A stretch of DNA of 6,295 bases, taken from the NCBI GenBank assembly GCA_964517215.1, contig CAZFBR010000207.1, positions 1 through 6,295 of the forward strand. The letters are read 5' to 3'. Each line of letters opens with the position of its first letter. Position 1 is the first letter of the stretch. Shown here one piece after another: positions 1 to 5,687 of this stretch. The translations under genes were made by a program, and so were the position numbers. Origin of the DNA: CAZFBR01 sp035353495 [NCBI: uncultured bacterium]. Its GTDB lineage: Bacteria > DAOPZR01. The notes beneath the pieces are model-generated. The model saw only the letters and a list, made by a program, of their open reading frames with translations, searched no databases and had not been told where the DNA came from.

Positions 1-169
1 CGCCTACCGGCTGCTGCTGTGGAAGTTCGCGCCGCTCCCCTTCCTGCCGGTCTCCCTGACCTTTTTCTCCGTCGCCCTGTGCGCGCGGATTGTGCTGGCC
101 GGCGCGCTGATCGGCGGCGGCGGGTCATTGGTCGCGCTGCGCCATGTTCTCAAGGAGCCGGAAGCATGA
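1..169 (+). CDS. ftsX: Cell division protein FtsX, C-terminal fragment (5' end outside window)
   Basis: The first complete codon is at position 2, and the frame stays open for 55 residues to a TGA at 167-169. The peptide begins AYRLLLWKFAPLP and contains two hydrophobic stretches. The second, IVLAGALIGGGGSLVALR, looks like the last transmembrane helix of FtsX and is followed by a short cytoplasmic tail ending in KEPEA. FtsX is the inner-membrane partner of the ATPase FtsE. The complex sits at the division site and passes conformational signals to periplasmic peptidoglycan hydrolases or their activators. The assignment rests on this tail plus the directly overlapping EnvC-type gene, since ftsX-envC adjacency is a known arrangement. 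The stop overlaps the next start as ATGA, which suggests translational coupling. The missing N-terminal portion, including the periplasmic loop, cannot be assessed. Another small permease tail is possible but less likely given the neighbour. Confidence 0.8.
   Translation, partial: AYRLLLWKFAPLPFLPVSLTFFSVALCARIVLAGALIGGGGSLVALRHVLKEPEA
152..157 (+). promoter_or_regulatory. Shine-Dalgarno that sets the envC start
   Basis: AAGGAG lies inside the end of ftsX, 8 nt before the ATG at 166. It supports that start over an in-frame codon at 19. Starting at 19 would give an N-terminus that overlaps ftsX deeply and lacks a signal peptide. Confidence 0.75.
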
Positions 170-1341
170 AACGCTATGGCCTGATCGTACTCGGGGTGCT
201 GCTGCTGGTGGCGGGTGGCGCCGGCATCGGCGCGGCGGAGACCGCTGAAGAACGGCGGGCGCGGGCAAACGCGGAACTGCAGCAAGGCGAGCGCGAGATT
301 GCCGCGTTGAGCCAGCGGGTGCAGGCGCTGAAGGGGAAGCAGGCCGAATTGCAGAAGTTTTTGAACGCGCTGAGGGGCGAAGTTGACGCGGTGCGCGCGA
401 AGCTGGCCGCGACCACGCAGCAGCTCGACCGGCTGACCGCGGACAAGAATGTGACCGAACGCCGGTTCAACGATGAAACGGCGAAACTGAACCAGCGGCA
501 GCAGCTGCTGGGCCGGCGCGTGCGCGAGATCTACAAGCGCGGCGGCAATGCGGCCTATTGGCAGGTGCTCTTCACGGCGAAGGACTTTGGCGACCTGATC
601 CGTCGTTTCCGCTTTCTCAAACTGGTCATGGAACAGGACGCGGCGCTGATCCGCGACCTGCGCACGGAACGGCTCCGGCTCGATGCGGAAAAGCGCAAGC
701 TGGAGGCGCAGGTGGCGGAGATTGCCGCGGTCAAGAAACAGCAGGACGCGGAGAAGGCGGCGCTCGACCGCAAGCAGAAGGGGTATCAGGCGGCACTCGC
801 CGCGGCTGGCCAGCAGCGGACGCAGGCCGAGGGTGCGATCCGCACCCTGGAGGCCAATGCGCGGCGGCTGCGCGACCTGATCAAGATACTGACCCGGCGG
901 CCGGATACGACCCCTCTGCCGCCGCCGCGGTTGCCGGGCGGCAACAAGCCGTGGCCATTGGCCGGGGTCGGGCGCGCGCAGGTCATCCGTCCGTTCGGCT
1001 CCTATCAGCATCCGGAATACCACGTGCAGGTGAGCAGCAACGGCATTGATATCAGCGTCGCGCGCGGCAGCACGGTGAAGTCGATTGCCGCGGGAACGGT
1101 GGTCGAAGTGACGAATATGCAGGGATACGGCACCACCCTGGTGATCGATCACGGCAACGGCGCCATGTCTGTGTACGCGTATCTGGGCGGGATGAGCGTG
1201 GCGAAGGGCGCACGGGTGGCGGCGGGGCAGGCGATCGGCACCACCGGGGTGCGGCCCGACGACAATATTGCCGCGCTGCATCTGGAAACCTATTCCAACG
1301 GCACACCGCAGAATCCGCTGGGCTGGCTGGTGGCACGCTAA
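166..1341 (+). CDS. envC: EnvC-type murein hydrolase activator with degenerate LytM domain
   Basis: This 391-residue periplasmic protein is the expected partner of FtsX; EnvC proteins activate division amidases when the FtsEX ATPase cycles. Residues 1-24 form a signal peptide (MKRYG, a hydrophobic core, then IGAA before ETAEER). Residues about 25-240 are charged, heptad-like coiled coil. The block around 118-165 (REIYKRGG to FGDLIRRFRFLKL) is typical of EnvC/PcsB-like proteins. A proline-rich hinge at 249-257 leads to a LytM/M23 fold at about 268-391 (SNGIDIS, GYGTTLVIDHGNG, GQAIGTTG, LHLET, NPLGWL). Compared with active M23 enzymes, the first zinc histidine is replaced by S291, while D295 is kept. 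The YAH histidine is Y339, the first His of the HxH motif is A370, and only H372 remains. Loss of the catalytic set matches E. coli EnvC, so an activator role is inferred instead of hydrolysis. The start at 166 is supported by a good ribosome site and the ATGA overlap with ftsX. The gene symbol is by family resemblance. Confidence 0.9.
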   Translation: MKRYGLIVLGVLLLVAGGAGIGAAETAEERRARANAELQQGEREIAALSQRVQALKGKQAELQKFLNALRGEVDAVRAKLAATTQQLDRLTADKNVTERRFNDETAKLNQRQQLLGRRVREIYKRGGNAAYWQVLFTAKDFGDLIRRFRFLKLVMEQDAALIRDLRTERLRLDAEKRKLEAQVAEIAAVKKQQDAEKAALDRKQKGYQAALAAAGQQRTQAEGAIRTLEANARRLRDLIKILTRRPDTTPLPPPRLPGGNKPWPLAGVGRAQVIRPFGSYQHPEYHVQVSSNGIDISVARGSTVKSIAAGTVVEVTNMQGYGTTLVIDHGNGAMSVYAYLGGMSVAKGARVAAGQAIGTTGVRPDDNIAALHLETYSNGTPQNPLGWLVAR

Positions 1342-1408
1342 GCGAAATATGCTATTATGGCCGTCGCGGCCGGCGCGGGCGTTTGCTTGCGTGCCGTGCG
1401 GCAGATGG

Positions 1409-1437
1409 GCATGCGCCGGCTGGTTGCCGGCGGATGC
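1409..1437 (+). other. GC-rich stem-loop just upstream of ctpA
   Basis: In the 117-bp spacer between envC and ctpA, bases 1409-1420 pair with 1426-1437 around the loop TGGTT. The core CGCCGGC/GCCGGCG is perfect and extends by GCAT/ATGC across one G-G mismatch, giving 11 pairs. It ends 7 nt before the probable ctpA Shine-Dalgarno. No T-run follows, so it is not a classical terminator. It could act as an mRNA processing or stabilising structure, or modulate ctpA translation. The structure is read by eye; any function is inference. Confidence 0.5.
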
Positions 1438-1444
1438 AGCGAGG

Positions 1445-1450
1445 AAAGGA
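1445..1450 (+). promoter_or_regulatory. Shine-Dalgarno that sets the ctpA start
   Basis: AAAGGA lies 8 nt before the ATG at 1459; a second purine run, GAGGGG, sits almost against the ATG. This supports 1459 over the in-frame ATG at 1357, which has no purine-rich site nearby and would place a Cys/Arg-containing leader in front of a perfectly good signal peptide. Confidence 0.65.
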
Positions 1451-1458
1451 CGAGGGGT

Positions 1459-2853
1459 ATGAAGACAAGAACAAGAGTGCTGGCGGTTGTCCTGCTGGCG
1501 GGGGTGGCGCTCGGCGTTTATAATTCCCTGGCGGAGGCGGGCACGGGTTCGTTCTATCAGTACCTGCGGCTGTTCAACGAGGTGCTGAAGAAGGTGCAGG
1601 ACACCTACGTCGATGAGACCGCGGTGACGCCGGAAAAACTGATGGTCGGCGCGATCAACGGCATGCTGGCCACACTGGGCGATCCGTACACGCGGCTCAT
1701 TTCCCCGACAAACTACGAGGAAGTGCGCGAGGACTCCGTCGGCGAGTTCGGCGGGCTGGGCATTGTCGTGACCATGCGCGACGATGAGATCACCATTGTC
1801 TCGCCCATGGCGGGCACGCCCGCGTTCAAGGTGGGACTGCGCCCCGGCGACCGCATCGTCGAGATCGACGGGGTGAGCACCACGGGGATGGAACTGAACG
1901 ACGCGGTGAAGCGGATGCGCGGCCGGCCGGGGACGACGGTGAACCTGCTGATCCACCGCACGGGCGCCGCGGATTTTCCGGTGACCGTCGAGCGCGCCAA
2001 TATCAAGCATCACACCGTCGAGTGGCAGGACCTGGGCGAGGGGATCGGCTATATCCGGCTCAACCAGTTCAACGAGCATGCGGGGATCGACATCCGCGAT
2101 GCGCTGGCGGAACTGCCGCAGGGGAGCCAGCTCAAGGGCCTGATCTTCGACCTGCGCAACAATCCCGGCGGGCTGTATGAGGAAGCGGGGATTGTCGTTG
2201 ACGTGTTCATGGATTCCGGCCTGGTGGTCTACACCAAGGGGCGCGACCAGGTCCGCCGCCGCGAGATCTACTGCCGCAACGACGGCAACGAGCCGCGGGT
2301 GCCGCTGGTGCTGCTGGTCAATGGCGGCTCGGCCAGCGCCGCGGAGATCGTGACCGGCGCGATGAAGGACAACGGGCGGGCGACGGTTATCGGCACGCGC
2401 ACGTTCGGCAAGGGGATCGTGCAGTCGGTGACCAACGTCAGTCTGGGCTACGGGCTGTCGATCACCACCGAGCGCTACTATACGCCCTCGGGCGTGTGCA
2501 TCGACAAGCAGGGGATTGAGCCGCATTACACGGTGACCGCGGACGATATTGCCGACACCTATGTGCGCGCGCTGGTGAAGATCAACAGCAGCGACACCTT
2601 CATCAGCTATGTCAACCGTCTGTCGGGTTTCAGCGAGGTGGCGGTCATCGAGCTGCGCGACCTGCTGCGCCGCGACGGGGTCGAGCTGCCCGACCGGCTG
2701 CTGCGCTGGACGCTGCGCAACCAGCTGGCAGTCAAGGAAGGGCGCGCGTTTGTCGGAGACCTTGAAAGCGACCGGCAGCTGCGGGTGGCGCATGACTTCC
2801 TGCTGGGCCGGCCGCCGGTGAATGAAACGGATACCGTGCCGGTGAACAACTGA
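1459..2853 (+). CDS. ctpA: Carboxyl-terminal processing protease, S41 family (CtpA/Prc-like)
   Basis: The product is a 464-residue secreted serine protease that cleaves near the C-termini of periplasmic substrates. Residues 1-27 are a signal peptide with an AEA cleavage motif before GTG. A helical N-terminal segment at about 33-90 includes GMLATLGDPYTRL. A PDZ domain spans about 95-180 (GEFGGLGIVV, LRPGDRIVEIDGV). The S41 core covers about 185-360, with IFDLRNNPGGL at 229-239, NGGSASAAEI at 288-297 and TFGKGIVQ at 315-322. S293, K318 and Q322 have the spacing of the Ser-Lys-Gln catalytic set known in CtpB and the plant D1 protease (25 and 4 residues), so the enzyme should be active. A C-terminal helical extension at about 362-464 ends with a DRQLRVAHDFLL segment, which resembles the tail of long CtpA proteins. 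Two cysteines, C272 and C347, are the only ones. The gene lies 117 bp after envC, and the two are probably co-transcribed. Its substrates cannot be read from sequence; peptidoglycan hydrolases are a plausible guess from location. Confidence 0.95.
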   Translation: MKTRTRVLAVVLLAGVALGVYNSLAEAGTGSFYQYLRLFNEVLKKVQDTYVDETAVTPEKLMVGAINGMLATLGDPYTRLISPTNYEEVREDSVGEFGGLGIVVTMRDDEITIVSPMAGTPAFKVGLRPGDRIVEIDGVSTTGMELNDAVKRMRGRPGTTVNLLIHRTGAADFPVTVERANIKHHTVEWQDLGEGIGYIRLNQFNEHAGIDIRDALAELPQGSQLKGLIFDLRNNPGGLYEEAGIVVDVFMDSGLVVYTKGRDQVRRREIYCRNDGNEPRVPLVLLVNGGSASAAEIVTGAMKDNGRATVIGTRTFGKGIVQSVTNVSLGYGLSITTERYYTPSGVCIDKQGIEPHYTVTADDIADTYVRALVKINSSDTFISYVNRLSGFSEVAVIELRDLLRRDGVELPDRLLRWTLRNQLAVKEGRAFVGDLESDRQLRVAHDFLLGRPPVNETDTVPVNN

Positions 2854-2886
2854 CGCCGCTGCCCGGGCGGGCTGTGGCAGCAGGCG
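2854..2886 (+). terminator. Stem-loop directly after the ctpA stop, possible weak terminator
   Basis: Bases 2854-2863 (CGCCGCTGCC) pair with 2876-2886 (GGCAGCAGGCG), with A2882 bulged, giving a 10-pair stem and a 12-nt GC-rich loop. It begins immediately after the stop codon. There is no T-run downstream, so a classical intrinsic terminator is not supported. It could slow polymerase or protect the mRNA 3' end. Confidence 0.3.
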
Positions 2887-3093
2887 CCGACGTGGCGACC
2901 GTGCGCCGGTGACCGGCTGATTCTGTTGTCGTACACGCGGCGGCTCCGGTCCGCGCACAGCGTTACCGTTTACGGGGTGGGAGACGACAGGGAACGGCGG
3001 CAGCCGGGCAGGCCTGACCGGATAGTGAGATTCCCTGACGGGTGTTCCGGCGCGGATGAGATTGCTCTTCCCGCGTACGCAGCAGCGTCAAGA

Positions 3094-3114
3094 ACCAGCG
3101 GGCTCCCTGCTGGT
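3094..3114 (+). other. 9-bp hairpin with triloop in the ctpA-yibQ gap
   Basis: ACCAGCGGG (3094-3102) pairs with CCTGCTGGT (3106-3114) around the loop CTC, with one G-T wobble. It is a compact stem about 100 nt before yibQ. No T-run follows, and its role is unknown. Confidence 0.4.
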
Positions 3115-3144
3115 GCAGGAACGATGCGCATGGCATTACCGGCG

Positions 3145-3184
3145 CCGTCACGACGTTATTGGACAATCTGTCCGGCGGTGACGG
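3145..3184 (+). other. Nested stem-loop in the yibQ leader
   Basis: CCGTCAC (3145-3151) pairs with GTGACGG (3178-3184). Inside it, GGACA (3161-3165) pairs with TGTCC (3169-3173) around ATC. The outer stem ends 29 nt before the yibQ ATG and leaves the putative ribosome site free. It could be a 5'-leader structure. The pairing is visible in the sequence, but no function is known. Confidence 0.35.
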
Positions 3185-3213
3185 GGTTCGGGCGGACGGA
3201 GACAGCATAGGCA

Positions 3214-4197
3214 ATGGCACGGCGAGGCAGACGGAAGGGAAACGGCGGCTCGTTGCTGCTGGCGGCGGTGGTGGCAATGGTCCTCCTCGCGCTGGCGGTG
3301 GCAGGCGGCTGGTGGCTGGGCCGCCAGGCGGCGCAGGATGAGACCGGCGTGGCGGCGGTGGTGCCGGACGTAACCGGTGCCGATACCGCCGCAGTAAACG
3401 GCGCCAGCGCGGCAGCTGCGCCGGCAAACGCGACGCCGCACCGCGCCGGGGCGGCGGCGAAACCGGCCGCCGCAGTGCCGATGGCCGCACAGGCGCCGCC
3501 CGACCTGCCGCCTGCGGCTGCCGGTGCGCATCTTGCCGTTATTCTCGATGATTGCGGGCAGAACCTCAACCATCTCGATGAAGTGCTGGCGCTCCCCTTC
3601 CCGGTGACGCTGGCGATCATGCCGCGCCAGCCGCAGTCGCTGACCACCGCGCAGAAAGCGCGGGCGGCGGGCAAACCGATCATGCTGCATCAGCCGATGG
3701 AACCACTGGCGGGTGCCAACGGCACGGCACCCAATCCGGGGCCGGGCGCGATCATGGCGGCGACCCCGCCTGACCAGGTGGCAGCCGTGCTGACGGACAA
3801 CCTCGCATCGGCGGGCAATCCGCCGGGTTTCAACAATCACATGGGCTCGAGAGTGACGGCCAACCAGGAGCTGATGCGTGCGGTCATGCAGTTTGCGAAG
3901 AACCGCAACCTGTTCTTCATCGATTCGTGGACGAGCGGGCAATCGGTGGCGATGACCACCGCGCATGCGGCAGGAGTGCGCACCGCCCGCAACGAGGTCT
4001 TCCTCGACAATCAGGATGATTATGCCTACGTCACCGAGCGACTGCGCCTGGCGGCCCGCAAGGCCGCGCCCGGCGCTGCAGTGGTGGCGATCGGGCATAT
4101 CACGCGGCAACAGACCTGGCGCGTGCTGCGCGACGCGGCCGGCTGGCTCAAGGCCTCGGGCATCGCCCTGGTCCCCGCCGCCGACCTCGCCCGCTGA
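3214..4197 (+). CDS. yibQ: Divergent polysaccharide deacetylase family protein (YibQ/DUF610)
   Basis: The product is 327 residues. A short basic N-terminus (MARRGRRKGN) is followed by a hydrophobic helix at about 13-36, which may be a membrane anchor or an uncleaved signal. Then comes a low-complexity Ala/Pro/Val linker at about 40-104 and the conserved domain at about 105-327. The domain shows the family marks LAVILDDCGQN (107-117), PFPVTLAIMP (128-137), MLHQPMEP (157-164), FNNHMGSRVTA (206-216), FFIDSWT (234-240), EVFLDNQDDY (261-270) and AIGHI (292-296). D112/D113, H159, H209 and D237 are the likely metal/active-site residues by analogy with polysaccharide deacetylases. The family is predicted to act on glycans in the periplasm, but no reaction has been settled, so the function is by family only. 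The gene follows envC and ctpA, a recurrent neighbourhood that points to cell-envelope work. The ribosome site is weak (GGAG about 12 nt upstream). The ATG is chosen because it keeps the basic residues before the helix. Confidence 0.9.
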   Translation: MARRGRRKGNGGSLLLAAVVAMVLLALAVAGGWWLGRQAAQDETGVAAVVPDVTGADTAAVNGASAAAAPANATPHRAGAAAKPAAAVPMAAQAPPDLPPAAAGAHLAVILDDCGQNLNHLDEVLALPFPVTLAIMPRQPQSLTTAQKARAAGKPIMLHQPMEPLAGANGTAPNPGPGAIMAATPPDQVAAVLTDNLASAGNPPGFNNHMGSRVTANQELMRAVMQFAKNRNLFFIDSWTSGQSVAMTTAHAAGVRTARNEVFLDNQDDYAYVTERLRLAARKAAPGAAVVAIGHITRQQTWRVLRDAAGWLKASGIALVPAADLAR

Positions 4198-4205
4198 CGC
4201 GGGCG
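4188..4205 (+). other. Stem-loop over the yibQ stop codon
   Basis: CGCCCGC (4188-4194) and GCGGGCG (4199-4205) form a perfect 7-bp stem whose loop contains the TGA stop. A run of five T lies at 4236-4240, too far away for a standard intrinsic terminator. Chance is possible in such GC-rich sequence. Confidence 0.35.
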
Positions 4206-4304
4206 GATGGTGGATTGCGCGGTACCGGCGTGCTGTTTTTCTGCCGACAGCAGCGGACGCTAACCGGCATGGTCCGTTGGGGCTGTTGACGACGGTTCCC
4301 AATC
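4198..4304 (+). other. Unassigned spacer after yibQ
   Basis: This is a short non-coding stretch leading into the repeat array. It contains the five-T run at 4236-4240 and a possible 7-bp stem AGCGGAC/GTCCGTT (4252-4258 with 4272-4278, one wobble). No gene or clear promoter is seen. Confidence 0.4.
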
Positions 4305-4590
4305 GCAACCGCGGGAAGCAAGGTTGATTGGCGGCATCATCCCGTTATTCCCTCGCGCGATAGCGGGAGCGGGCGGTGCGCAGCACCGGGCGAGGGTAGC
4401 GCAATCGCGGAAGGCAAGGTTGATTGACGGCATTATCCCGTTGTTCCCTCGCCCGCGATAGCGGGAGAGGGCGGTGCGCAGCACCGGGTAAGGGTAGCGC
4501 AACCGCGGGAAGCAAGGTTGATTGACGGCATCATCCCGTTGTTCCCTCGCCCGCGATAGCGGGAGAGGGTGGGGCGCAGCACCGGGTGAG
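4305..4590. repeat. Tandem array of three 96-98 bp REP-like repeats
   Basis: Three consecutive near-identical units begin at 4305, 4401 and 4499, each starting GCAAYCGCGG and continuing with GCAAGGTTGATTG. The first unit is 96 bp because it lacks two bases in the palindrome; the second is 98 bp; the third fades at about 4590. Each unit holds a hairpin of the form CCCTCGCCCGC-GATA-GCGGGAGAGGG (4446-4471 and 4544-4569; degenerate at 4350-4373). In the first two units a second small hairpin, CGGTGC-GCA-GCACCG, follows (4374-4388 and 4472-4486). Palindromes of this CCCTC...GAGGG type are common intergenic REP/BIME-like elements in high-GC proteobacteria. Open frames on the minus strand here that repeat Ser-Arg-Tyr-Arg-type peptides are artefacts of the repeat. 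Possible roles are mRNA 3' protection after yibQ, partial termination, or DNA-topology protein binding. Confidence 0.9.
4446..4471 (+). other. REP-type hairpin of repeat unit 2
   Basis: Left arm 4446-4456 and right arm 4461-4471 form 11 positions with one mismatch around a GATA loop. It is the best-preserved form and is repeated exactly at 4544-4569. In unit 1 (4350-4373) two bases of the left arm are missing and one right-arm base differs, so that copy is decayed. Confidence 0.75.
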
Positions 4591-4615
4591 GGAGGGTGCG
4601 GCGCACAGGCGAGAC

Positions 4616-4619
4616 GGAG
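4616..4619 (+). promoter_or_regulatory. Shine-Dalgarno that sets the tsaD start
   Basis: GGAG, 6 nt before the ATG at 4626, picks this start. An in-frame upstream start at 4596 would add ten non-conserved residues ahead of the family N-terminus MIVLGIESSCDES and would begin at the edge of the repeat array. Confidence 0.75.
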
Positions 4620-4625
4620 ACAGCG

Positions 4626-5627
4626 ATGATTGTTCTCGGTATTGAATCGAGCTGCGACGAGAGCGCGGTCGCGCTGGTGCGCGACGGGCGCGACGTTATT
4701 GCCGACGGGGTGGCTTCGCAGGTGGCGGCGCATGCCGTGCATGGCGGAGTGGTGCCGGAACTGGCGGCGCGCCACCACGGCGAGAATCTGCCGGTGCTGC
4801 AGCATGAGGTGTGGGCGCGCGCCGGCTGGGATGAAACGCGGCGGCCCGACCTGATCGCGGTGACGCACGGACCGGGCCTGCTCTCGTCACTGAATGTGGG
4901 CATCGCCTGGGCGACCGGCCTGGGCCGGGCGTGGGGCGTGCCGGTGATCGGGGTCAACCATCTCGATGCGCATCTGCTGGTCGCCGCCGGTCCCGATTTT
5001 CCGTTTCCGCACCTCGGCCTGCTGGTTTCGGGCGGGCACACCATGCTGGTCCTGCGCCGCGGGCCGTTCGCCGCGGTCACCGTCGGGGAGACGATCGACG
5101 ATGCGGTGGGCGAGGCGTACGACAAGGTCGCGCGCCTGCTCGGGCTTGGCTATCCCGGCGGGCCGGCGGTGGACAAGCTTGCGGCGTCAGGCGATCCGGC
5201 CGCGGTGAAATTCGCGCAGCCGCAGGTAAAGGGCCAGCCGTACAATGTGAGCTTGTCCGGGCTCAAGACCGCGGTGCTCTACCTGCTGCGCGGGCCCGAC
5301 GGCAAGGGCAATCCGCACCCGCCGCGGCCGGAGGATGTCGCCGCGGCGTTCCAGCAGACGGTGCTGACCATGCTGGTGAGCCGCATCGAGCGGGCCGGGC
5401 GCGAGTTCGGCTGGCGGCGGCTGTGCGTCGGCGGCGGGGTGGCGGCCAACCGCGGGCTGCGCGCGCGGGTCGAGATGCTGCGCGGCGACGGGTGGGAGGT
5501 GGCGCTGCCGCCGCTCGCCAACTGCCTCGACAACGGCACGATGATCGCCATGCAGGGATATCGTGTGCACGCGGCCGGCCGCGGCGCCGCGCCCGCCGGC
5601 AATCCCAACCTTGGGTTTGGCAATTGA
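4626..5627 (+). CDS. tsaD: tRNA N6-adenosine threonylcarbamoyltransferase TsaD
   Basis: The product is 333 residues, the normal length for bacterial TsaD (formerly Gcp/YgjD). With TsaB and TsaE it transfers the threonylcarbamoyl group from threonylcarbamoyl-AMP (made by TsaC) to A37 of ANN-decoding tRNAs in the cytoplasm, making t6A. Family motifs run in order: GIESSCDES at 5-13, GGVVPELAARHH at 40-51, THGPGLLSSLNVG at 80-92, NHLDAH at 111-116, LVSGGHT at 133-139, DDAVGEAYDKVAR at 158-170, YPGGP at 176-180, SLSGLKTAV at 209-217, GGGVAANRGLR at 269-279 and CLDNGTMIA at 300-308. H112, H116 and D302 correspond to the metal ligands known from E. coli TsaD (H111, H115, D300). All key residues are present, so it should be functional; it is normally essential. 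CLDNGTM departs slightly from the usual CTDNAAM. The gene sits 60 bp before ppx/gppA and downstream of the repeat array. Its own promoter is not obvious. Confidence 0.97.
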   Translation: MIVLGIESSCDESAVALVRDGRDVIADGVASQVAAHAVHGGVVPELAARHHGENLPVLQHEVWARAGWDETRRPDLIAVTHGPGLLSSLNVGIAWATGLGRAWGVPVIGVNHLDAHLLVAAGPDFPFPHLGLLVSGGHTMLVLRRGPFAAVTVGETIDDAVGEAYDKVARLLGLGYPGGPAVDKLAASGDPAAVKFAQPQVKGQPYNVSLSGLKTAVLYLLRGPDGKGNPHPPRPEDVAAAFQQTVLTMLVSRIERAGREFGWRRLCVGGGVAANRGLRARVEMLRGDGWEVALPPLANCLDNGTMIAMQGYRVHAAGRGAAPAGNPNLGFGN

Positions 5628-5656
5628 CTGCACTGGTTGCGTTGGCATGGTTTTCC

Positions 5657-5684
5657 CGCTCCCCCCGGGCGGAGAGGGGGAGCG
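5657..5684 (+). promoter_or_regulatory. Hairpin sequestering the ppx/gppA ribosome binding site
   Basis: CGCTCCCCC (5657-5665) is perfectly complementary to GGGGGAGCG (5676-5684) with a 10-nt loop. The right arm contains the only Shine-Dalgarno (GGGGGAG, 5676-5682) for the ATG at 5688, so the folded mRNA should hide it. This could mean low basal translation, coupling to ribosomes finishing tsaD 60 nt upstream, or binding of a regulator. It could equally be an inserted REP-like palindrome. The structure is seen; regulation is inference. Confidence 0.55.
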
Positions 5685-5687
5685 ATA

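Larger units (their letters stand above)
2854..3213 (+). other. 360-bp non-coding stretch between ctpA and yibQ
   Basis: I see no convincing gene here. A TTG-initiated open frame of about 94 codons (2926-3210) ends just before yibQ, but it lacks a ribosome site, recognisable motifs and a plausible composition. The region is slightly less GC-rich than the genes and contains three hand-found stem-loops (2854-2886, 3094-3114, 3145-3184). That is what one might expect of a promoter plus a structured leader for yibQ. No confident -10/-35 pair was found. Confidence 0.5.

Noticed and set aside
1331-1353. TGGCACG at the end of envC as a sigma-54 -24 element for ctpA
   Set aside because: No TTGC-like -12 element occurs at the required spacing, and the match lies inside coding sequence.
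4-2958. A 984-codon open frame on the minus strand across envC and ctpA
   Set aside because: It is a shadow of GC-rich codons in two well-recognised plus-strand genes. It runs through intergenic DNA, is rich in Arg/His/Pro/Gln without any motif, and has no independent support.
3131-3145. Possible sigma-54 promoter (TGGCA, with GG-N10-GC spacing) upstream of yibQ
   Set aside because: Only the GG and GC dinucleotides and TGGCA fit. The TT of the -12 element is GC, and such matches are expected by chance in GC-rich DNA.
2926-3210. A small TTG-started plus-strand ORF of about 94 codons before yibQ
   Set aside because: It has no ribosome site, no recognised motif, mixed composition, and overlaps the stem-loops; it is more likely a chance open frame.
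4216-4240. Intrinsic terminator ending in the five-T run after yibQ
   Set aside because: No stable stem directly precedes the T-run; the only good stem (4188-4205) is about 30 nt upstream.
3148-4308. A 386-codon minus-strand open frame opposite yibQ
   Set aside because: The Arg/His-rich composition is that of an antisense shadow, and the plus strand has clear YibQ motifs throughout.
4305-4590. CRISPR array
   Set aside because: The units are contiguous 96-98 bp near-identical copies with no unique spacers, and there are no cas genes.
4260-5125. Minus-strand open frames encoding repetitive PLSRYRGRGNNG-like peptides
   Set aside because: The repetition comes from the REP-like DNA repeats. The frame changes between copies because the unit is not a multiple of three, and the remainder lies antisense to tsaD.
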